From contig JALSNH010000056.1 of assembly GCA_026987085.1 (NCBI GenBank), positions 1 through 5,046 of the forward strand: DNA of 5,046 bases, given 5' to 3'. Below, in pieces: positions 1 to 5,046 of the stretch. The position numbers and the translations under genes were made by a program. Every line of letters starts with the position of its first letter. Position 1 is the first letter of the stretch. The notes under the pieces were generated by a model. That model was not told where the DNA came from, did not search any database, and saw nothing but the letters and a program-made list of their open reading frames with translations. The DNA comes from Aquificota bacterium. GTDB taxonomy: Bacteria > Aquificota > Aquificia > Aquificales > QOAS01.

Positions 1-952
1 CCTGTTGGTTAAAGGCGTTAACGGTCGCCTCGTAGATTTTAATCCAGTCGGTAATTTTGTTGGCTTTACCTTTGTTGCCCTTAATCCAACTTCCCGAAGG
101 GCGTAATTTTCCTATAAATAGACCCACCCCTCCGGCATTTCTTGATATTTGGGCTATCTGGCTTTGGGTGTGAACTATGCTTTCGGTGTTGTCGTTTACA
201 TCGAGTATAAAACAGCTGGAAAGGTTGGCCTTTGCCCTACGGAGGTTCAGCATCTGCGGTGTGGCAGGAATTATCAAAAACTCCGAGAGGTATTCAAAGT
301 GTTTTAACACCTTCTGTTTGTAGTAGTTCCAATCCTTACCGTAGTTGAGGACGGAAGGTAGGAACCCCAAAAGGGATTGTAAAAACCAAACCTCCTCGGG
401 GAGTTCTATGGGGAAGTTATTTTCCTCCGTAAGGTAGGATTTAATGAACTTCTGAGTTTGCATATGTTTTGCTTTGTTCCATAAAGGGTTTGAAAAGTTA
501 TCTTTGTCAAAAATGGTGTAGTAGAGTTCTTCCATAACCTCTTTGGGGATTTTTAAAAAGAGCTTCGAATAGATACCTTTATCGATATATTCGTTTAAAA
601 ACCTGTAAAAGTCTTCAAAATTAACAAAAAATCCATAACGGGTGACTTCGGTTTTATATTTTTTCTCCCTGTGGACCCTTATCTCCTTTTTAAAGTCGAC
701 CAAAATGAGACGGTTGGCAAAGCGGGACCAATCCTCTTTGTTCTCCTCGGTAACTATAAGCGATATTGCGGCCGTAATGAGGTTGTGTTGAATTTCGCGG
801 GTGGTCATCCGCGGTTTTAGAAAGAGTGCCAATTTCTCTTCGAACTTCTTTAGGTCGATATTTAAACCTTGAGCGCAGACATTTATTACCTTTTCTATCT
901 TTTTTGGGTTGAAGGGTTCTATTCGACCGTCCCTTTTTATGACTTCAAACAT
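1..952 (-). CDS. nrdA: Ribonucleoside-diphosphate reductase large (alpha) subunit, N-terminal 317 residues (partial)
   Basis: Reduces ribonucleotides to deoxyribonucleotides, normally with a radical-generating beta subunit that is not in this window. The gene starts at 952 and runs off the left edge. Residues 1 to about 95 form an ATP-cone, the allosteric nucleotide-binding domain, opening with VIKRDGRIEPFNPKKIEKVI (residues 4-23). The reductase barrel follows: PATPQM, then LSSCF with Cys247, the expected N-terminal member of the redox-active cysteine pair (E. coli Cys225 equivalent), then NAGGVGLF (272-279), LRPSGSWIKG (283-292) and WIKIYEATVNAFNQQ (303-317). Together these fit a class I alpha subunit. 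Class II cannot be fully excluded because the catalytic loop and C-terminal cysteines lie outside the window. The ATG is supported by a GGAGGT eight bases upstream. hemB lies 79 bp upstream on the same strand, so co-transcription is possible. Confidence 0.9.
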   Translation of the reverse strand, partial: MFEVIKRDGRIEPFNPKKIEKVINVCAQGLNIDLKKFEEKLALFLKPRMTTREIQHNLITAAISLIVTEENKEDWSRFANRLILVDFKKEIRVHREKKYKTEVTRYGFFVNFEDFYRFLNEYIDKGIYSKLFLKIPKEVMEELYYTIFDKDNFSNPLWNKAKHMQTQKFIKSYLTEENNFPIELPEEVWFLQSLLGFLPSVLNYGKDWNYYKQKVLKHFEYLSEFLIIPATPQMLNLRRAKANLSSCFILDVNDNTESIVHTQSQIAQISRNAGGVGLFIGKLRPSGSWIKGNKGKANKITDWIKIYEATVNAFNQQ

Positions 953-960
953 CTAAAAAT

Positions 961-966
961 ACCTCC
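961..966 (-). promoter_or_regulatory. Shine-Dalgarno site of nrdA
   Basis: On the minus strand GGAGGT lies eight bases before the ATG at 952. It is the only near-perfect Shine-Dalgarno sequence I find at a gene start in this window, and it fixes the nrdA start. Confidence 0.8.
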
Positions 967-1031
967 AAGTAGGAAAATAACGAAATTAAAAGTATTTAAT
1001 TGGAGGGTTAAATAATGAAAAAGAAAAAACT

Positions 1032-2045
1032 TTAAAGGAAATTTTCAATTTCTCCGCTGTTGATTAGTTTTGCTATATCTTTGGCAAAGTAAGTAAGTAT
1101 AATGTCGGCTCCAGCCCTTTTAATGGATAGTAAGACTTCAACCATAGTTCTTTTTTCATCCAGCCATCCCATTTTTGCAGCAGCTTTAACCATCGAATAT
1201 TCACCGCTAACATTGTAGGCGGCTACAGGAACAGGGAAACTATCTTTAACCATCTTGATAATGTCGAGATAGGCTAAAGCCGGCTTTACCATTACAATAT
1301 CGGCTCCTTCCAAAATATCGAGGTAAACCTCCTTAAAAGCTTCCCTAGAGTTTGCTATATCCATCTGATAGCTTCTTCTATCCCCAAAGGATGGGGAACT
1401 TTCGGCAGCATCCCTAAAAGGTCCGTAGAAGGCAGATGCGTATTTTGCCGAGTAAGCCATTATAGGAATATGGTTAAAACCGGCGTTATCCAATGCCTCG
1501 CGAATAGCTTTTACCATTCCATCCATCATTCCCGAGGGAGCTACCATATCTGCACCGTGTTCCGCATGGGATACAACCTGTTTTTTTAAGTTTTCTAAGG
1601 TTGCATCGTTATCTACATCTCCATTTACAACCACTCCGCAGTGGCCGTGAGATGTGTATTCGCAAAAGCATACATCGGTAATAACAAATATTTCGGGAAC
1701 TTCTTTTTTTATAATTTCCAATGTTCTTTGGATAATTCCTTTATCGCTCCAACTTTCGGAGCCTACTTCATCTTTGTAGGAAGGTATTCCAAAGAGGATT
1801 ATCGCTTTTATTCCTAAATCCCTAACCTGTTTCACTTCATCTAATACCGTATCGGGAGAAAACCTGTATATACCGGGCATAGATGGGATTTCAACCTTTA
1901 CTTTTTCTCCGTCCTGAATAAATATCGGGTATATCAAATCCTCCAAATGGAGATGGGTTTCTCTAACTAGGTCCCTTAAAGGTTTTCTTTTTCTTAACCT
2001 TCTTGGTCTTTGAATCGGAAAATCACTATCGGGGAAAACAAACAT
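1032..2045 (-). CDS. hemB: Porphobilinogen synthase (delta-aminolevulinic acid dehydratase)
   Basis: Condenses two 5-aminolevulinate molecules into porphobilinogen, the first common step of tetrapyrrole (heme, siroheme, cobalamin) synthesis; cytosolic. The protein is 337 residues, normal for the family. Motifs seen: the RPRRLR N-terminal arm (13-18); DVCFCEYTSHGHCG with Cys126, Cys128 and Cys136, the three-cysteine catalytic zinc site; the active-site lysine Lys201 in AYSAKYASAFYGPF; the Schiff-base lysine Lys254 in VMVKPAL; and RRSYQMD plus ANSREA (231-236), the region that carries allosteric Mg2+ ligands in other bacterial enzymes. The zinc cysteines place it with the zinc-dependent rather than the magnesium-only enzymes. 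The ATG at 2045 leaves the usual short lead before RPRRLR and no closer start exists, but there is no good Shine-Dalgarno. It is divergent from nth with a 34-bp gap. Confidence 0.97.
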   Translation of the reverse strand: MFVFPDSDFPIQRPRRLRKRKPLRDLVRETHLHLEDLIYPIFIQDGEKVKVEIPSMPGIYRFSPDTVLDEVKQVRDLGIKAIILFGIPSYKDEVGSESWSDKGIIQRTLEIIKKEVPEIFVITDVCFCEYTSHGHCGVVVNGDVDNDATLENLKKQVVSHAEHGADMVAPSGMMDGMVKAIREALDNAGFNHIPIMAYSAKYASAFYGPFRDAAESSPSFGDRRSYQMDIANSREAFKEVYLDILEGADIVMVKPALAYLDIIKMVKDSFPVPVAAYNVSGEYSMVKAAAKMGWLDEKRTMVEVLLSIKRAGADIILTYFAKDIAKLINSGEIENFL

Positions 2046-2079
2046 AGATAAGGAAATTTACCCAAAATGGTTTTTAAAT
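2046..2079. promoter_or_regulatory. 34-bp divergent gap between hemB and nth
   Basis: This short AT-rich gap separates the two start codons. I see no convincing -35/-10 pair for either gene inside it. The promoters must therefore lie partly inside the opposite reading frame, or the messages must have very short leaders. AAGGAA at 2050-2055 is too far (about 24 bases) from the nth ATG to be its ribosome-binding site. The call rests on gene layout only. Confidence 0.45.
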
Positions 2080-2790
2080 ATGGATAAACCTCAAAAGGTG
2101 GAAAAGATAGTTCAAATCCTTGAAAGGGAAATTCCTAAACTCGACCCTCCCATACATTTAATGTTCAAAGTTCAAAAAAATGACCCTTACAAGGTTTTGG
2201 TTTGTGGAATCCTCTCCGCAAGGAGCAAGGATGAAAAGACGGTTCCAGTTTGTGAAAAGCTCTTTAATAAATATCCCACAGCGGAGGATTTATTAAAGGC
2301 ACCTTTGGAGGAAATTGAGGAAACCCTAAAGGGTATAGGCCTTTACAGACAAAAGGCCCGCTATTTGAAGGAGGCTATTAAAAAACTTGTAGAGGAATAC
2401 GGTGGTAAATTACCTCAAACGTTGGAGGAGCTAACAAAATTTCCCGGTGTAGGTAGAAAGGTGGCCAACATTATCCTAATCCACGCTTTTGGTAAAGATA
2501 CCATAGCGGTCGATACCCACGTCCACCGTATAGCAAATCTGCTGGGTCTGGTAAAAACTAAAAAACCGGAGGAAACGGAAAGGGAACTAAAAAAGATAGT
2601 CCCCAAAAGGTTGTGGAAAAAGATTAATTACCTTTTGGTGGGTTTAGGTCAAACTATATGTAAACCTCAAAAGCCCAATTGTGAAAGCTGTCCTATTAAG
2701 GAGTTTTGCGAATTTTATAAGAATTTATTTAAGCAACTTGATAAGGGTAAAAACCAAACCGACTATAAAGGTAAGCTGACCAACAAATAA
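2080..2790 (+). CDS. nth: Endonuclease III (DNA glycosylase/AP lyase, 4Fe-4S)
   Basis: Base-excision repair enzyme that removes oxidised pyrimidines and cleaves the abasic site. The 236-residue protein has the full family signature: a helix-hairpin-helix FPGVGRK with the catalytic Lys127, then VDTHVHR with the catalytic Asp145. Their 18-residue spacing matches E. coli Lys120/Asp138. A C-X6-C-X2-C-X5-C cluster (Cys194, 201, 204, 210) binds the 4Fe-4S cluster. LSARSKDEKT (45-54) replaces the E. coli LSAQATD loop, resembling variants I associate with thermophile homologues. About 26 residues, Lys-rich, follow the last cluster cysteine; E. coli Nth ends almost there. This tail is encoded opposite the 3' end of the neighbouring minus-strand gene. 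The ATG at 2080 fits the family N-terminus but lacks a Shine-Dalgarno. Confidence 0.96.
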   Translation: MDKPQKVEKIVQILEREIPKLDPPIHLMFKVQKNDPYKVLVCGILSARSKDEKTVPVCEKLFNKYPTAEDLLKAPLEEIEETLKGIGLYRQKARYLKEAIKKLVEEYGGKLPQTLEELTKFPGVGRKVANIILIHAFGKDTIAVDTHVHRIANLLGLVKTKKPEETERELKKIVPKRLWKKINYLLVGLGQTICKPQKPNCESCPIKEFCEFYKNLFKQLDKGKNQTDYKGKLTNK

Positions 2791-3054
2791 CACTATTATC
2801 CACTTTAAAAGTTCGTTTTTATTTCGTTCCATTATCTTTTCAAGTTTTTCCTCCAAGGTTTGGAGCTTTTCCAATAGAAGTTTTATATCTTCTTTTGTAG
2901 CAACTTCTTTTAAAAGTTCCTCCTTTAGTTCAAATTTGAGTGAATATTTCTTTTCCTCCGTAAGCTCTTCTATTGCATCAACTAAAACTTTAGCGTTTTC
3001 TTTTCCTAACTGTTCCTCCAAGCGGGTATATAACTCAAGTAAAGTTCCACCCAT
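2725..3054 (-). CDS. Small coiled-coil protein with one C-terminal membrane helix
   Basis: 109 residues of unknown function. Residues 1-50 are helical and acidic, ending in EELLKEVATKEDI. Residues 51-80 look like a heptad coiled coil (IKLLLEKLQTLEEKLEKIM, 57-75). Residues 82-105 form a hydrophobic helix (LLKWIIVLFVGQLTFIVGLV), so the protein is probably tail-anchored with the coiled coil in the cytosol and likely oligomeric. The architecture resembles DUF1640/CCDC90-like bacterial proteins that I recall as common in Aquificota; this is family resemblance by eye only. The ordered domain pattern argues that the frame is real although its last 66 bp overlap the end of nth on the other strand. 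The start at 3054 is the first ATG, with only a weak ribosome-binding site. Confidence 0.75.
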   Translation of the reverse strand: MGGTLLELYTRLEEQLGKENAKVLVDAIEELTEEKKYSLKFELKEELLKEVATKEDIKLLLEKLQTLEEKLEKIMERNKNELLKWIIVLFVGQLTFIVGLVFTLIKLLK

Positions 3055-3090
3055 AGGTCTCTATTAAAAAGATATAAAACTTTCGTGGAG

Positions 3091-3107
3091 TGGTTTTTAG
3101 AAAACCA
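3091..3107. repeat. 7-bp perfect inverted repeat upstream of the coiled-coil gene
   Basis: TGGTTTT and AAAACCA are separated by TAG. It sits 37 bp upstream of the coiled-coil gene start and about 20 bp outside the presumed end of the mobile element. Neither strand has a T-run after it, so it is not a good terminator. It could be an operator or chance in AT-rich DNA. Confidence 0.4.
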
Positions 3108-3129
3108 AAAAGGGATAATAACCAGTTAG

Positions 3130-4542
3130 TCAACCACCCCGCATTAGAAATGCGGGGCTTGACTTTGGGCAGTAGTCCTTATGGACTACCACCACGGGCG
3201 GGTTGTTAGCCAATGTCCTCACAAGGACTTTGTCTTTGTGTTTTTTGTATATCCTCAAATACTTAAATACCCACCTATTTGTCCCTTTGCGCTTCCAAAT
3301 TAAATGCACTTCCCTTATTTTCTTCCACTCCAAGTGTTTTAGCTTTAATCCTAGCTTTAAAATGTTTATCGCTCCATTTATATCCGAATGGAGCTTTCCA
3401 CATCTTTGACACACCACAAAATGCCTTCTCGGTCTTATTGTTTTCGAACCGCAGTTAAAACAAATTTGAGAAGTATAGCCTTCGGGAATAGGAGACCAAT
3501 CTATTCCCACCTCTTCTAATTTGTATTTCAAAATCTCCTCTATTTGTTTCCTTATCCAAAAGTTGTGCAAAAGTTTGTTCAGCTCCCTTCCGTAATTTTT
3601 TCCTTCCCTTATACCCGTTAAATCCCCTACAAAAACCTCTTTGACATTGTAGCGTTCTAAAATTTGCACAATCTTGTTAGCCATTTGTTGTATTGCCAAC
3701 TTTAGCCTCTCTTGCCTTTTCTCGTAGAGTTTTCTAAGCCTTAGGGATTTTCCCTTATGTCCACTTTTAGCCAACTTGGATTGGTATTGGGCTATCTTCT
3801 TAGTCCAATATTTCCATTCCTTCCATAGCTCTTTGGATTTAAATTGGTAAACCCTGATAAGTTTCCTTTTGACATCGTAAATAGCCAAAACGATTAGGTT
3901 TCTTACCCCTAAATCTATACCCGCATAGTTAACCCTTTCTTTTGGCTTAACTTCTTTTTTAGGAGCTTCCACAGAGATGTGGACATACCACCTTCCGTTC
4001 TTGTTAAGTATTTCCGCCCTTTTGAACTTGTAGCTTGTATAGGGAATTTTGTAGGTAGCTAAAAACTCTAAGCGTTTTTTAATTGGATAGGTTTGCTTAA
4101 AGTCCTTGGGAACCACGACATCAAAATAGAAATCTCCCAAAGAGTAGCTTCTGGGAGCAAGGATGGGGATAACCGACATAGGCAAGGTTTTGTTTTGTTT
4201 TCTGTCTTTGAAATACTTGGGAGGGGAAACTTTTTTGATATGTTTGGGAAGTTTTCCCTTTTTCTCAAGTTTCTTAAGCTCTTTAAAAGATTTCCAACTT
4301 TCCGCTAATTTTTTGAGAACAGCTTGGGCAATATCGGTAGGCAATGCTTTGTATTCGGGAGAGTTTTTAACAAGGTTATAAACCGTTTCGTAGGAAAGAA
4401 TATTTCCACTTTTAAAAAATTCTTGGCGAACTAAGTAGTTAGCCCTATTCCAGAGTTTAGCACATCTGATTTGGAGTTCCTTTAGGGCTTGTTTTTGCCA
4501 ACCTGTTGGGTAGAGCCTAACTTTAAGAGTTCGCTTTAGCAT
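3130..4542 (-). CDS. tnpB: TnpB (IS200/IS605 family OrfB), RuvC-like RNA-guided nuclease homologue
   Basis: TnpB proteins are RNA-guided DNA endonucleases that help their element persist. This one is 470 residues, longer than the usual 370-410. Order: an N-terminal helix-turn-helix/wedge region (1-45, LKVRLYPTGWQKQAL); a beta-rich middle (115-195); RuvC-I YAGIDLGVRNLIVLA with Asp210; a basic helical region (235-300); RuvC-II VFVGDLTGI (303-311); a zinc finger CFNC...CQRC (Cys361, 364, 378, 381); RuvC-III LHSDINGAINIL with Asp387. The catalytic Glu normally preceding DL in RuvC-II is Gly306 here, so the enzyme is either inactive or uses another acid (Glu335, 336, 343 and 344 are nearby). About 76 residues follow RuvC-III, basic and probably disordered, encoded on the guide-RNA scaffold. 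The ATG at 4542 is preceded by a strong promoter. No frameshift is seen. Confidence 0.95.
   Translation of the reverse strand: MLKRTLKVRLYPTGWQKQALKELQIRCAKLWNRANYLVRQEFFKSGNILSYETVYNLVKNSPEYKALPTDIAQAVLKKLAESWKSFKELKKLEKKGKLPKHIKKVSPPKYFKDRKQNKTLPMSVIPILAPRSYSLGDFYFDVVVPKDFKQTYPIKKRLEFLATYKIPYTSYKFKRAEILNKNGRWYVHISVEAPKKEVKPKERVNYAGIDLGVRNLIVLAIYDVKRKLIRVYQFKSKELWKEWKYWTKKIAQYQSKLAKSGHKGKSLRLRKLYEKRQERLKLAIQQMANKIVQILERYNVKEVFVGDLTGIREGKNYGRELNKLLHNFWIRKQIEEILKYKLEEVGIDWSPIPEGYTSQICFNCGSKTIRPRRHFVVCQRCGKLHSDINGAINILKLGLKLKHLEWKKIREVHLIWKRKGTNRWVFKYLRIYKKHKDKVLVRTLANNPPVVVVHKDYCPKSSPAFLMRGG
3137..3157. repeat. Right-end hairpin of the tnpB element
   Basis: Perfect 9-bp inverted repeat CCCCGCATT / AATGCGGGG with a 3-base loop. 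On the minus strand it is followed by TGGTTGAC. It contains most of the last codons of tnpB, and the stop codon lies five bases past it. Its likely roles are single-strand transposase recognition and the 3' stem of the guide RNA scaffold. Confidence 0.85.
3172..3189. repeat. Second scaffold hairpin inside the tnpB 3' end
   Basis: Perfect 7-bp inverted repeat GTAGTCC / GGACTAC with loop TTAT, 14 bp from the right-end hairpin. A related shorter stem, GTCCT / AGGAC with loop CACA, lies at 3215-3228. Stacked perfect stems inside a reading frame suggest the RNA fold, not only the protein, is under selection. Confidence 0.75.
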
Positions 4543-4556
4543 TACTCACTTAATTG

Positions 4557-4566
4557 TATAATTATA
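4557..4566. promoter_or_regulatory. Palindromic TATAATTATA shared -10 for tnpB and the RHH gene
   Basis: This 10-bp perfect palindrome gives a consensus TATAAT on both strands. On the plus strand (4557-4562) initiation would fall around 4569, two or three bases before the RHH ATG, implying a near-leaderless message; no good plus-strand -35 is visible. A dimeric RHH repressor bound here could control both genes, but that is inference. Confidence 0.55.
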
Positions 4567-4588
4567 TACATATGGAAAAGAAAGTCAA
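4561..4588 (-). promoter_or_regulatory. Sigma-70-type promoter of tnpB
   Basis: On the minus strand TTGACT (4588-4583) and TATAAT (4566-4561) are separated by 16 bp: five of six and six of six consensus bases. Transcription should start near 4554, giving a leader of about 12 bases before the tnpB ATG. The -35 box lies inside the first codons of the divergent RHH gene. Confidence 0.7.
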
Positions 4589-4763
4589 AGAGTATGCAAC
4601 AACTTCGCTAAGGATAGAAAAGAAGCTATGGAAAGAATTTAGGAAGTGGTTAATAGAAAACGATTACAAGAGTTTCCACCAATTTGTGGTGGAGTGTATG
4701 GAAAAGGCTTTGAAGGGAGAATTAAAAGGAGAACAAAAAGGAAAGAAAAAGAAAAACGCCTAA
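4572..4763 (+). CDS. Small ribbon-helix-helix (CopG/Arc-like) DNA-binding protein
   Basis: 63 residues. ATTSLRIEKKLWKEFRKWLI (9-28) fits the beta strand and first helix of a ribbon-helix-helix fold, and SFHQFVVECMEKAL (34-47) fits the second helix, with a polar residue starting the second helix as usual. A Lys-rich tail (48-63) follows. Such proteins bind operator DNA as dimers through the paired strands. I chose the ATG at 4572; an in-frame TTG at 4554 would add MYNYIH but would place coding sequence over the -10 box. There is no Shine-Dalgarno, consistent with a leaderless start. It is divergent from tnpB with 29 bp between starts and ends just before the element's right-hand hairpin. Likely role: autoregulation and repression of tnpB. 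Function is inferred from fold and position only. Confidence 0.75.
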   Translation: MEKKVKEYATTSLRIEKKLWKEFRKWLIENDYKSFHQFVVECMEKALKGELKGEQKGKKKKNA

Positions 4764-4768
4764 CGGCT

Positions 4769-4811
4769 GTCGCTCTCCTTCCGTATCTAAGATACGAGGT
4801 TTCCGAGCGAC
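4769..4811. repeat. Long imperfect hairpin at the trpB-side end of the element (left end or terminator)
   Basis: Outer arms GTCGCTC (4769-4775) and GAGCGAC (4805-4811) are perfect, and inner arms CGTATCT (4782-4788) and AGATACG (4790-4796) are perfect around a single A. An internal loop (TCCTTC against AGGTTTCC) lies between. A T-rich run (4816-4821) follows on the plus strand, so it could terminate the RHH transcript. Its place opposite the tnpB right end also makes it the best candidate for the element's left-end subterminal palindrome. The two roles are compatible. Confidence 0.75.
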
Positions 4812-4823
4812 AATTGTTTTTCT

Positions 4824-5046
4824 ATGAACCTACCTGATAAGAGAGGATATTTTGAAACCTTCGGTGGAAAATTCGTTCCCGAAACCTTAATGTATGCTCT
4901 TGAGGAGTTGGAAAGGGAGTATAAAAAGGCAAAAGAGGATAGAGAATTTCAAGAAAAACTTGAATATTACCTGCGGGAGTATGTAGGCCGTCCTACTCCG
5001 CTCTACTTTGCGGAAAGACTTACAAAGTATGTAGGCGGGGCAAAAA
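4824..5046 (+). CDS. trpB: Tryptophan synthase beta subunit, N-terminal 74 residues (partial)
   Basis: Makes L-tryptophan from indole and serine, with pyridoxal phosphate, in complex with TrpA. The visible part is diagnostic: LPDKRGYFETFGGKFVPETL (3-22) and YVGRPTPLYFAERL (53-66) are the conserved TrpB N-terminal blocks. The active-site lysine (around residue 87 in the family) lies past the window end. The ATG at 4824 gives the standard family N-terminus. There is no Shine-Dalgarno before it; the preceding bases are AATTGTTTTTCT, directly after the element's hairpin. This suggests the native leader was separated from the gene by insertion. No other trp gene is in the window. The frame is open to the edge. 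Confidence 0.95.
   Translation, partial: MNLPDKRGYFETFGGKFVPETLMYALEELEREYKKAKEDREFQEKLEYYLREYVGRPTPLYFAERLTKYVGGAK

Larger units (their letters stand above)
3129..3360 (-). ncRNA. Putative omega/reRNA scaffold overlapping the tnpB 3' end
   Basis: TnpB nucleases are guided by an RNA made from the 3' end of their own gene and the element's right end. Here the last 230 bp or so of tnpB, downstream of the RuvC-III codons, carry successive hairpins on the minus strand: ACTTTGTCCTTGTGAGGAC-like folding (3215-3228), a perfect 7-bp stem with a 4-base loop (3172-3189) and a perfect 9-bp GC-rich stem with a 3-base loop (3137-3157), then GGTTGAC. The order and the final hairpin followed by a short TTxAx end resemble known reRNA scaffolds such as that of ISDra2. 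The 5' end at 3360 is an estimate, since processing points cannot be read from sequence. The guide would come from the flank beyond 3129. Confidence 0.65.
3129..4823 (-). mobile_element. IS200/IS605-type element with tnpB and an RHH gene but no tnpA
   Basis: The element is inferred from a tnpB whose 3' end carries the GC-rich hairpin (3137-3157) and a terminal GGTTGAC (minus strand, ending at 3129), as at right ends of IS605-family elements. On the other side a long imperfect hairpin (4769-4811) is a good left-end candidate. No Y1 tyrosine transposase is encoded between the ends, so movement would need TnpA supplied in trans. The gene divergent from tnpB, where tnpA sits in IS608-like elements, encodes a ribbon-helix-helix protein instead. 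On the minus strand, TTCAT lies at 4828-4824, 12 bases before the left hairpin, and is a plausible target-adjacent motif; it overlaps the trpB start codon. Exact ends are uncertain by roughly 10 bp on either side. Confidence 0.65.

Noticed and set aside
984..1001. AATTAAA / TTTAATT inverted repeat in the hemB-nrdA gap as a terminator or operator.
   Set aside because: It is made only of A and T, has no T-run placed for termination, and is expected by chance in this AT-rich gap.
2415..2606. Minus-strand open frame inside nth.
   Set aside because: It lies wholly within the conserved helix-hairpin-helix coding region and has no recognisable domain; it is a shadow frame.
3055..3128. Promoter for the coiled-coil gene (TTATAT-like box at 3072-3077, minus).
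   Set aside because: No matching -35 box at suitable spacing; any AT-rich stretch would give such a box.
3203..3409. Plus-strand open frame opposite the tnpB 3' end.
   Set aside because: It is antisense to the zinc-finger and scaffold region, Cys/Phe/Leu-rich in the manner of an antisense frame, and without a ribosome-binding site.
4068..4381. Overlapping small frames on both strands inside the 5' half of tnpB.
   Set aside because: All are out of frame with an intact, motif-bearing tnpB and show no protein features.
4758..4821. GCCTAAC followed by a hairpin, resembling an integron attC site.
   Set aside because: The required complementary core (GTTAGGC-like, GTTRRRY) is absent at the other end (GTTTTTC there), and no integron integrase or cassette array is present.
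4646..4837. Plus-strand frame overlapping the RHH gene and reaching into trpB.
   Set aside because: It crosses the hairpin and the trpB start in another frame; its residues match no domain and the RHH frame explains the sequence better.

Overview
The window reads as chromosomal DNA from a moderately AT-rich, probably thermophilic bacterium. Lysine- and glutamate-rich proteins, a 4Fe-4S endonuclease III and a membrane-anchored coiled-coil protein of a kind I associate with Aquificota suggest that phylum (for example a Desulfurobacterium- or Thermosulfidibacter-like lineage). This taxonomic guess is weak. Three of the genes are biosynthetic housekeeping genes, one is a DNA-repair gene, and one compact mobile element interrupts the set.

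Left part (1-2045, minus strand): a ribonucleotide reductase large subunit cut off by the window edge, preceded by hemB (porphobilinogen synthase). Both point leftwards with a 79-bp gap. hemB is divergent from nth (endonuclease III, plus strand), with only 34 bp between the two start codons. The 3' end of nth overlaps, tail to tail, the last 66 bp of a small minus-strand gene encoding a coiled-coil protein with one C-terminal membrane helix.

Middle and right part (about 3129-4823): an IS200/IS605-type element that has tnpB but no tnpA. The minus-strand tnpB (470 codons) reads through its own 3' hairpins, which look like the scaffold of an omega/reRNA, and stops in the last one. A tiny ribbon-helix-helix protein is divergent from it, sitting where a Y1 transposase gene often sits. 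Both are served by one palindromic AT-rich promoter core. An imperfect long inverted repeat closes the element on the right. Immediately beyond it is trpB (tryptophan synthase beta), which begins 12 bp after the hairpin without a visible ribosome-binding site and runs off the window.

Most interesting: (i) the TnpB RuvC-II motif has Gly (G306) where the catalytic Glu is expected, while the RuvC-I and RuvC-III Asp residues and the zinc finger are intact; (ii) a DNA-binding RHH protein replaces tnpA and shares the promoter with tnpB; (iii) the element appears to have landed between trpB and its original upstream region. I saw no CRISPR array, tRNA or rRNA.
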